From positions 1,612,001 to 1,676,000 of the forward strand of contig NZ_CP114286.1 of the NCBI RefSeq assembly GCF_027111275.1: DNA of 64,000 nucleotides. The letters are read 5' to 3'. The stretch is from Flavobacterium luteolum. GTDB lineage: Bacteria; Bacteroidota; Bacteroidia; Flavobacteriales; Flavobacteriaceae. Positions 16,929 to 23,402 of the stretch are shown piece by piece. The notes beneath the pieces are model-generated. The model was not told the DNA's origin. It made no database searches and saw only the letters and a program-made list of their open reading frames with translations. The translations under genes were made by a program, and so were the position numbers. How positions within the stretch are numbered: position 1 is the stretch's first letter; each line of letters starts with the position of its first letter.

Positions 16929-17615
16929 TTAATTCCTTCTGCTTCCAGAATAAATTGAGATATAGTATAGCAACGTTGCAATAGAACCTATTGCTGCTAC
17001 TACATAAGTTCTTGCAGCCCATTTTAAAGCATCTTTTGCTCCAGCTTGTTCTTCTTGCGTAAGCATATGTTTGTTTTCTAACCAAGCCAAAGCACGGTTA
17101 CTTGCATCATATTCGACCGGAAGCGTAATAACTGAGAACAAAGTTGTTGCCGCGAAAATGATAATTCCGATTAATAATAATCCAGGAAAAACTTTAATCA
17201 TTAAGATTCCTGCAATTAAAATCCACTGTACATAATTTGAAGCGACACTTACAATCGGCACTAACTTAGAACGCATTGTAAGCCATTCGTAACCAATTGC
17301 ATGCTGTACGGCGTGACCGCATTCATGCGCTGCAACTGCGGCTGCGGCTGCATTACGATGGTTATAAACTGCTTCACTTAAATTGACTGTTTTATCTGAA
17401 GGATTATAATGATCTGTTAACTGACCTGGCGTCGAAATCACACGAACATCTGTAATTCCGTTATCGGCAAGCATTTTTTCAGCAATTTCTCGTCCGCTCA
17501 TTCCGTTTCGTAATTGCAATTTCGAATACAATTCAAATTTACTTTTCAGCTGCGAGCTTACCAGCCAGCTGAACAACATGATAGCTCCAGCAATAATTAA
17601 ATATCCTGATCCCAT
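16929..17615 (-). CDS. Zinc-dependent membrane peptidase (YugP-type)
   Basis: A 228-residue member of the YugP-like Zn_peptidase_2 family. The N-terminal membrane helix is at about 4-20. The metallopeptidase signature is HECGH (97-101, in AAHECGHAVQHA). The family's upstream segment VNLSEAVYNHRNAAAAAVA is present, followed by hydrophobic helices (about 125-165 and 205-222). The third zinc ligand is probably the Glu in LPVEYDASNRAL. Biological substrates of this family are not known to me. It is monocistronic and convergent with the lrp-like gene. Confidence 0.95.
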   Translation of the reverse strand: MGSGYLIIAGAIMLFSWLVSSQLKSKFELYSKLQLRNGMSGREIAEKMLADNGITDVRVISTPGQLTDHYNPSDKTVNLSEAVYNHRNAAAAAVAAHECGHAVQHAIGYEWLTMRSKLVPIVSVASNYVQWILIAGILMIKVFPGLLLIGIIIFAATTLFSVITLPVEYDASNRALAWLENKHMLTQEEQAGAKDALKWAARTYVVAAIGSIATLLYYISIYSGSRRN

Positions 17616-17717
17616 TTTTTTGTGTTTTTAGATTGATTTTTAAATTTACAAAACAAACTGCAAATTGTGAACCACTTTAACAAAATGTCATTTTGACATC
17701 ATTTTACCACTTTTGAC

Positions 17718-18347
17718 CTAATTCAGCATGTTGTTTTTGAGTAAAAAAGCAATTAATTCTGCCACATTCTTCATTTTATACTTCTGAAGAATATTGCGTC
17801 GGTGTGTTTGAACGGTTAAAAAACTTAAAAACAAATCGTCGGCTATTTCCTGAGTCGATTTTCCTTGCGAAAGCAATAATGCAATATCACGCTCTCTTCG
17901 GCTCAAACCTGGAATCCTTTCCAAATCTTCAGACAAAGGCTGGCTGATTATGGTTTTTACTTCTTCGCTAAAAACAATTTCGCCATCAATAGCTTTGTAA
18001 ATACATTCTTTAAATTCATAAAAAGAAGCATTTTTAAGAATATATCCGTTTCCTCCATTCTGAATGAACTGCATAACCAAACTTCTTTCAGACTGGCTGC
18101 TCATACCTATAATTACAATTTTAGGATGCTTCTGCTTGATTGTTTTACACAGATCAACTCCATTTATAACGGGAAGAAAAATATCCATTAAAATCAAATC
18201 AACTTTATTGTCTTCGATATAATCTAAAAGTGCAATTCCAGATTCGAATTTTTCTACAATTTCTATATTATCTAAATCCGACAGCAAACCTGAAATTCCA
18301 GAAATCACAATCGGATGATCGTCTACTATTACCGTTTTATACTTCAT
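17718..18347 (-). CDS. NarL/LuxR-family response regulator
   Basis: Two-domain regulator of about 209 residues. Receiver: VIVDDHPIV, phosphoacceptor Asp55 in LILMDIFLP, and the KNASFYEF segment after the conserved Lys. The C-terminal LuxR-type helix-turn-helix is LSRRERDIALLLSQGKSTQEIADDL in three pieces: LSRRERDIALL, GKSTQEIADDL, TVQTHRRNILQKY. ATG 18347 gives MKYKTVIVDD and overlaps the end of the upstream kinase by 11 bases, showing translational coupling. Probable target: the palindrome at 20414-20427 before the divergent lipoprotein. Confidence 0.95.
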   Translation of the reverse strand: MKYKTVIVDDHPIVISGISGLLSDLDNIEIVEKFESGIALLDYIEDNKVDLILMDIFLPVINGVDLCKTIKQKHPKIVIIGMSSQSERSLVMQFIQNGGNGYILKNASFYEFKECIYKAIDGEIVFSEEVKTIISQPLSEDLERIPGLSRRERDIALLLSQGKSTQEIADDLFLSFLTVQTHRRNILQKYKMKNVAELIAFLLKNNMLN

Positions 18348-20349
18348 AATCATGATTTGGGTTATATTTTAATTCTATATAGGTCGAAGTTCCTTTATCC
18401 AAAACTGAATCAATTTCAATTTTTCCATTCAAAAAAGCCACACGGTTCTTAATGTTTCGCAAGCCCATTCCGTCCCTTTTTTCTGCATATTCCAAATTAA
18501 AGCCAATTCCGTTATCTTCTACAGTAATAAAAAAAACATCTTTATTCTGCGAACAAGAAACCAGAATCTGAGAAGCTTTGGCATATTTTAAAGCATTATT
18601 TAAAAGTTCTTGAATGATTCTAAAAATCATAATTTTAAAATGTTGCGGTAAAGTTGTTTTTTTTATCAAATACTGAAATTCAATTGTTGTTTCGGCAGTT
18701 GAATGCGAAGCGCATAAATCTCTAAGCGCATGTTCGAGACCTAATTTCATTAAACTTTCAGGCATTAAATTCTGAGAAATATTACGAAGTTCTTTAATGG
18801 AATCATTCAGCATGCCATTTATATTAGACGCATTTTCATTTTTCTCACGATCGGGCAGATTCAAATGCATTTTAAGCCCAGAAAGCATACTTCCGAGTCC
18901 GTCGTGGAGATCTCTTGCAATCCTTTTACGCTCTATCTCTTCTCCTTCAATCAAAGCATTTGAAATCGATAATTTCTGCTGATTTTCTAATGCCTCGAGT
19001 TCCTGTTTATGATTTACTTCTTTCTGAAAACTTATTTTTTTCTGATAATTATTCCAGCTCCATAAAAACAAAACCGTTAGAAACAAAACAAATGAAAGCA
19101 CGGCAAAAAGCATCATATTCAAACGATTATTATTAACCTGAAGAACTGCTTTTTCATTCTCTGACTGCAACAGACCAATTTTCTTTTCACTTTCTGCTTT
19201 TTTATATTTTGCTTCAAGCTCTACAATTTCACTTTTCAGTTTAGCATCGTTTAAACTATCATTTATAACATTGTATTTGTTCGAATAATAATACGCTTTC
19301 GGATATTCTTTCGTAGCATTATAAACTTTAGACAGCTCTTTGTAATAATTCTTTTTATCTACAATAAAAGGCGTTTTTTCGATCAGATATTCCAAATTAC
19401 TCTTGGCTTTGCCGTAATTTTTCAGTTTAAAAAGCACTTCATATTCAGCAAATTTCAATCTGTTTACCGCAATAGCATTACTATGATTTTCTGCAGATTT
19501 AATTCCTTTTTCAAAACTCACTAATGCTTCATCATGTTTATTTTGTTTGGCATAATAAAGTCCTTCCGAATAAAAATAAGAATCATTCAAATTAGATTCT
19601 GGATATTTTTCTAAAGTCTCATATGCTTTGTCCAGAATTTCTTTAGCGTCATAAAAATGTTTCAGCTCGACTAAATTTTCTGCATTTATAATATAGGTTT
19701 CCATCTTAGACTCCGCTAAAGTTGCAGATTTCTTGGTAGCGCTTTCTATATATTTCTGTGCCTGATCTAAGTATTCAGCTGCTTTTTGGCGTTCCTCATT
19801 ATTCATAAAAATAATGGCAACTGCTTTATTTAAAGCGCTGATTAATTCATAATCACCACTTCTTTTAGCAATAGGAATCGCTTCATTTATCAGCAATTTC
19901 ATATAAGCATTCTCATTATTCTTTCGCTGTTGCATTATACCATAATTCTGCAGTATCACAGCACGAAGTTTATAAGCTTCTTTATTGCGGTATTTTTTAA
20001 GTTTAGCATTGGCATCGAGCAAGGTTTTTTCAAAACCTTCCAAATCGCCTTTCTCTATAAAACTGTAAGCATTATAAAAAATAGAGGCATCTTTTAGAAA
20101 AGGAAATTTGGCTTTAAGCTTATTTGCCTGTTCCAAATATTCTTTAGATTTTTTTGCATCCTGCGACATCAAAAACAGTTTTGATAATCTGAAACTATTC
20201 AAACTTTTGACGCTATCTGATTTTGTGTTTTTTGTGATTTTAACAATACTGTCAATGTAAACAGTATCATCATCTAATGAAAGAATTACTTGTGAATTGG
20301 AAATTGCGGTAAAAAATAAAAAAAATAATAAGGCGTAGATTTTCTTCAT
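18337..20349 (-). CDS. TPR-containing NarX/DesK-type sensor histidine kinase
   Basis: A 670-residue kinase with signal peptide (about 1-19), then a periplasmic helical repeat region of TPR type (about 45-380; AKKSKEYLEQANKL, HDEALVSFEKGIKSAEN, YPKAYYYSNKYN). A coiled stretch and one membrane helix (about 410-432) follow. The dimerisation domain contains ERIARDLHDG-type H-box (ERKRIARDLHDGLGS, phosphoacceptor His482). The HATPase domain shows IQELLNNALKYA, VEDNGIGF and GMGLRNIKNR. TPR repeats suggest it senses through protein contact. Partner is the overlapping NarL-type regulator; the divergent lipoprotein is a likely target. Confidence 0.95.
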   Translation of the reverse strand: MKKIYALLFFLFFTAISNSQVILSLDDDTVYIDSIVKITKNTKSDSVKSLNSFRLSKLFLMSQDAKKSKEYLEQANKLKAKFPFLKDASIFYNAYSFIEKGDLEGFEKTLLDANAKLKKYRNKEAYKLRAVILQNYGIMQQRKNNENAYMKLLINEAIPIAKRSGDYELISALNKAVAIIFMNNEERQKAAEYLDQAQKYIESATKKSATLAESKMETYIINAENLVELKHFYDAKEILDKAYETLEKYPESNLNDSYFYSEGLYYAKQNKHDEALVSFEKGIKSAENHSNAIAVNRLKFAEYEVLFKLKNYGKAKSNLEYLIEKTPFIVDKKNYYKELSKVYNATKEYPKAYYYSNKYNVINDSLNDAKLKSEIVELEAKYKKAESEKKIGLLQSENEKAVLQVNNNRLNMMLFAVLSFVLFLTVLFLWSWNNYQKKISFQKEVNHKQELEALENQQKLSISNALIEGEEIERKRIARDLHDGLGSMLSGLKMHLNLPDREKNENASNINGMLNDSIKELRNISQNLMPESLMKLGLEHALRDLCASHSTAETTIEFQYLIKKTTLPQHFKIMIFRIIQELLNNALKYAKASQILVSCSQNKDVFFITVEDNGIGFNLEYAEKRDGMGLRNIKNRVAFLNGKIEIDSVLDKGTSTYIELKYNPNHDYEV

Positions 20350-20413
20350 AAATGTGGCATTTACTCAAAGTTATTAAAGCTTAATGACTTTCGAAAAGAA
20401 ACCGCTTGCTTTT

Positions 20414-20451
20414 ACCTGATATCAGGTAATAAAAAATACATTTTATCAGGT
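20414..20451. promoter_or_regulatory. Palindromic operator plus extra half-site
   Basis: ACCTGATATCAGGT (20414-20427) is a perfect 14-bp palindrome. The half-site TATCAGGT recurs at 20444-20451, 24 nt after the first TATCAGGT. It lies between the kinase gene and the divergent lipoprotein, so the NarL-type regulator is the obvious candidate binder. Confidence 0.55.
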
Positions 20452-20515
20452 ATTGCCGTCCCGTAAGTAAGGGTCTAATTTTGTTGTAGATCTTACTATT
20501 AATTAAATATATACT

Positions 20516-20914
20516 ATGAAATCAATTTTGAAAACCTTAGCAATTGTAATGACTCTTGCTTTTACAGCAGTTTCTTGCAGCAGTGATAATGATAATAAAG
20601 GAGGGAATAACTCAAGAGACGTTAAATACGAAATAACTGGAAACTTTTCTGGACAGATCGATGCAGTTTATATGGAGTCAGGAAATGCTGCACAAAGTGT
20701 AGATATTACCAAATTACCTTGGACTAAAGAATTTACTGCCTCTGCAAATACTGTCGGTGCAGGAGTACAAGCTTCAGGTCATGGAGGTGTTGTTGATCAA
20801 ACTTTAACTGTAAAAATTTACGTTGGAGGAAAAGTAGAACAGGAAACGACTGCTAAAGCAAAAGCTGATGGAACAATCGTCGCAATTCCTGGTAATTTCA
20901 TCTTCCCGCAATAA
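20516..20914 (+). CDS. Small lipoprotein of unknown function
   Basis: A 132-residue lipoprotein: signal MKSILKTLAIVMTLAFTAVS and lipobox Cys21 (AVSCSSDND), followed by a short Asn/Asp/Gly tether. The remaining about 95 residues look all-beta (VKYEITGNFSGQIDAVY, LPWTKEFTASA, TLTVKIYVGGKVEQE) and form a single small domain that I do not recognise with certainty; similar short C-terminal domains occur in MmpS-like proteins. It is divergent from the TPR kinase, with a palindromic operator between them, and ends in a strong terminator. Likely an output or a signalling partner of the two-component system, by position only. Confidence 0.88.
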   Translation: MKSILKTLAIVMTLAFTAVSCSSDNDNKGGNNSRDVKYEITGNFSGQIDAVYMESGNAAQSVDITKLPWTKEFTASANTVGAGVQASGHGGVVDQTLTVKIYVGGKVEQETTAKAKADGTIVAIPGNFIFPQ

Positions 20915-20958
20915 TTTATAGAAATTTAAAATTTTAGATTTTTGTTTTTGGTAAAAGA

Positions 20959-20987
20959 AAGCTTCGCAATTGCGAAGCTTCTTTTTT
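20959..20987. terminator. Bidirectional terminator between lipoprotein and sigma operon
   Basis: AAGCTTCGCAATTGCGAAGC plus TT (20959-20980) is a perfect 22-bp palindrome followed by seven T; its last base touches the stop codon of the convergent membrane-protein gene. Confidence 0.9.
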
Positions 20988-21583
20988 TATGATTCTAACT
21001 GATGATTAACTTCTTCAAATTTTTCAATTAGACTATTTATTTTTTCCTGCTGTTTTTTGGTTTGTTTTGGATGAATATAAAACCAGTTAAACAACATCCA
21101 GAACAATGTAATTCCATATATTAAAATTGCCATCAAAGGAGTCATCTTACTCGCGTACTCATACATATAAAGGCAAATTCCAACGGTTAATAGAATAAAA
21201 TACAAAGTCATCAGTTTTGTCTGCATGAAGTTTTGTTTCTTTTTAATTAAAATTAGATTTTGCAAATATTCTTGATTAGTCTGATTTGCTTCAATATTTT
21301 TATAATTTCCTAATAGTTTGTTGTAAACCAGTAAATAAATCAACATTGCCAAAATCGTCAAGACAATTCCAATTTTAGTCGAAATAAATTGCGGCTGATA
21401 ATAAAACCAAATAAAGGCAATAAAAGCACAGGTTGCTAAAAGCAGAATATTGGTAAGCCATAAACAACGCAAACTTGTTTTCTTAAACTTATTTATTCGT
21501 GCCAGCAAATCGGTCATGTCTGGCTGACTTACGGATTGTTTTTTCCATAAATCTTTAAAATCTATATTGTTATCGTTGTCCAT
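20987..21583 (-). CDS. Four-helix membrane protein after an ECF sigma gene, possible anti-sigma
   Basis: A 198-residue protein with a cytoplasmic N-terminus (DLWKKQSVSQPDMTDLLARINKF in two parts: DLWKKQ, DMTDLLARINKF), then membrane segments at about 38-58, 68-87, 118-137 and 145-167, and a charged helical tail (KKQQEKINSLIEKFEEVNHQ). Its start overlaps the sigma-factor gene by 14 bases, so the two are translationally coupled. No zinc-binding anti-sigma motif is present and I do not recognise a named family. An anti-sigma or sensory role is inferred only from coupling and topology. Confidence 0.88.
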   Translation of the reverse strand: MDNDNNIDFKDLWKKQSVSQPDMTDLLARINKFKKTSLRCLWLTNILLLATCAFIAFIWFYYQPQFISTKIGIVLTILAMLIYLLVYNKLLGNYKNIEANQTNQEYLQNLILIKKKQNFMQTKLMTLYFILLTVGICLYMYEYASKMTPLMAILIYGITLFWMLFNWFYIHPKQTKKQQEKINSLIEKFEEVNHQLES

Positions 21584-22043
21584 TTTCTTTAAATTTTTGA
21601 GTCAGTTTTTCTTTAATTCTATGAATTTTCACTCTAACATTGGCTTCAGAAAGTCCGACGATTTTAGCAATTTCGGTTTGTTTAATATCTTCTAATTCTA
21701 ACGAAATAATGATACGATCGGTTTCTGGAAGCTCAGCAATACATTTATATAAGAATTGAATCTGAGGTTCTAATGATGTTTGTTTTTCTTCTGAAAGATG
21801 AATCGGCAGTTCTGATTTTGGAAAACGTTTTTGCTTTTCGATCTGTCTCAGACAATTATTGGAAGCAATTCTAAAAATCCAAGTTCCAATAGAAGATTCA
21901 TTTCTAAAAGTTTCCAACTTCTGCCAGACAATTATAAAAGTTTCTTGTGTTAAATCTTGAGCGGCGTCATAATCATTTACAAATCCCATGCAAAGCCTAA
22001 AAATTCTGTCCCAATATGTTTTGTAGATTTCTTCGAATTTCAT
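21570..22043 (-). CDS. ECF-type RNA polymerase sigma factor
   Basis: A 157-residue extracytoplasmic-function sigma factor. Region 2: RIFRLCMGFVNDY, AAQDLTQETFIIVWQKL, then IGTWIFRIASNNCL. Region 4: helix-turn-helix DIKQTEIAKIVGLSEANVRV and the final basic helix HRIKEKLTQKF. It should direct polymerase to a small set of promoters. It sits one base after the hydrolase stop and overlaps the membrane-protein gene, forming a three-gene unit. Confidence 0.95.
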   Translation of the reverse strand: MKFEEIYKTYWDRIFRLCMGFVNDYDAAQDLTQETFIIVWQKLETFRNESSIGTWIFRIASNNCLRQIEKQKRFPKSELPIHLSEEKQTSLEPQIQFLYKCIAELPETDRIIISLELEDIKQTEIAKIVGLSEANVRVKIHRIKEKLTQKFKENGQR

Positions 22044-22044
22044 T

Positions 22045-22893
22045 TTAAACTTTAATAAAATTATTTAACTGCTCCATGTACCAAGCGGTATCATCGTACA
22101 TAATAAAATGCAGACCATTTGTGGCATACTGAAAATTTGCCGTTTTTAAATTTTTATACTGATCTTCAATTGCTGGTTTTAAATTTATAAAATAAGATTC
22201 TAATAGAATTAAAGCCGGGCATTTAATTTGTGCGATTTTTTCTCTTAAATCGATATTGAAAAAATCACAATACATTTGTCCAAAAGTTGTTCTGTCTGAT
22301 TTTACACTCCAATCTACCACCATATCCAGCTTAGATGCATCTGCTAAAAGTCTTGGCATGGTCTTTTTTTGCATATCATAAAACTGATCATTGCTCATGC
22401 CCGTCATTTGATTTACTGTTGAAGAGCAGTCATTATTTATTTTTGATTTAAAAGCAGAATCATTTAAAGCAGCTAAACAAGGAAGCGCATCTACCACCAC
22501 AATTTTACTAATCAAATCTGGATAATCTGCCGCAATAGCAAGCGCAAGTCCGCCTCCCATACTATGGCCAATTAAGATTGGTTTTTCAATATTATTTTCT
22601 TTGATATAATTGGCAATTCCGTTTTTCCAATTTTCAAACGAAGCATTTGGCTGTGCTTTTCTCCCTGCAAAACCTGCCATTGTAAGTGTATAACAGGTAA
22701 AATTATTTTCGAATGCGGCTTTGGTTTCATTCCAAACATCTCCAGAAGATGCAAAACCTGGAATAAATATAATAGATTGATCTCCATTTCCAGTTTTTAA
22801 AACCTCAAACGGAAATTGTTTTGTTTGTCCGAAAACATTTAGACATAATGCTGAGAATAAGAATGCGATAATTAAGATGATATACTTTTTCAT
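22045..22893 (-). CDS. Secreted alpha/beta hydrolase
   Basis: About 282 residues with a signal peptide (MKKYIILIIAFLFSALCLNV..FGQ). The fold is clear: oxyanion region IFIPGFASSGDVW, nucleophile elbow GHSMGGG (Ser111), acidic residue in the CPALILLESYF region, and catalytic His near the end (TNGLHFIMYDD). The last segment after His resembles lipase/esterase-like enzymes of this family; the substrate is not predictable. ATG 22893 is chosen because it starts the signal peptide; the frame runs 18 codons further upstream. It is the first gene of the sigma-factor unit, one base before it. Confidence 0.92.
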   Translation of the reverse strand: MKKYIILIIAFLFSALCLNVFGQTKQFPFEVLKTGNGDQSIIFIPGFASSGDVWNETKAAFENNFTCYTLTMAGFAGRKAQPNASFENWKNGIANYIKENNIEKPILIGHSMGGGLALAIAADYPDLISKIVVVDALPCLAALNDSAFKSKINNDCSSTVNQMTGMSNDQFYDMQKKTMPRLLADASKLDMVVDWSVKSDRTTFGQMYCDFFNIDLREKIAQIKCPALILLESYFINLKPAIEDQYKNLKTANFQYATNGLHFIMYDDTAWYMEQLNNFIKV

Positions 22894-23021
22894 TTTTAAT
22901 AGTTTTAAGTTGTTAATTAAATCGGATCCATGCTTTTGATACGACAACTATTAAAATGTTACAACTCAGATTATTTTTTTATGAAAAAATTACTAATTCT
23001 AATGTTTGTGGAGTTTTTAAC

Positions 23022-23090
23022 CGCAAAGGGCGCAAAGGTTTACGCAAAGAACGCGAGTTTTTTTGCTCGCAAAGACGCGAAGTCGCGAAG
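23022..23090. repeat. Degenerate GCAAAG-word array
   Basis: CCGCAAAGGGCGCAAAGG, ACGCAAAGAACGCGAG and CGCAAAGACGCGAAG follow each other with a 7-9 nt rhythm. The stretch 22894-23402 has no supportable gene: it holds this array, two large hairpins and a terminator. Confidence 0.5.
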
Positions 23091-23105
23091 TTTTTTTTCC
23101 CAATC

Positions 23106-23209
23106 TTGTCATTTCGACGAAGGAGAAATCTTCGCGAGAAGCTCCGCAATCAAAATCATCAATCTTTGTAGAGTTACTTGTGGAGATTTCTCCTTCGTCG
23201 AAATGACAA
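23106..23209. repeat. Long hairpin element A (26-bp perfect arms, 52-nt core)
   Basis: Arms 23106-23131 and 23184-23209 are perfect inverted copies (TTGTCATTTCGACGAAGGAG...). The 52-nt core 23132-23183 is nearly the same as the core of element B at 23247-23298, although the arms differ. Confidence 0.85.
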
Positions 23210-23219
23210 ACTGTACGCA

Positions 23220-23325
23220 TTGTCAGTCTGAGCGAAGTCGAAGACCGCGCGAGAAGCTCCGCAATCTAAATCACCAATCTTTGTAGAGTTACTTATGTGG
23301 TCTTCGACTTCGCTCAGACAGACAA
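23220..23325. repeat. Long hairpin element B (27-bp arms, same 52-nt core as A)
   Basis: Arms 23220-23246 and 23299-23325 match with one mismatch (TTGTCAGTCTGAGCGAAGTC...). The core shares CGCGAGAAGCTCCGCAATC and CAATCTTTGTAGAGTTACTT with element A; only five or so of 52 positions differ. Confidence 0.85.
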
Positions 23326-23336
23326 AACAAGACATA

Positions 23337-23382
23337 AAAAAAATCCCAAACCCCAATCGTAAAATTGGAATTTGGAATTTTT
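23337..23382. terminator. Terminator-like hairpin near the leuS 3' end
   Basis: AAATCCCAAACCCCAAT faces ATTGGAATTTGGAATTT, an imperfect hairpin with A/T-rich flanks 20 nt from the leuS stop. A sister copy lies at 39325-39368. Confidence 0.6.
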
Positions 23383-23402
23383 ATATTGAAATTTTAAAAT
23401 AA

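Noticed and set aside
23106..23325. CRISPR-like array (two near-identical 52-nt cores)
   Set aside because: Only two units, each enclosed in its own paired arms; no spacer pattern and no cas genes nearby.
22930..23356. Open frames of 60-118 codons across the hairpin region upstream of leuS
   Set aside because: They run through the paired arms and GCAAAG words on both strands with low-complexity, repeat-encoded peptides; no gene-like composition or start context.
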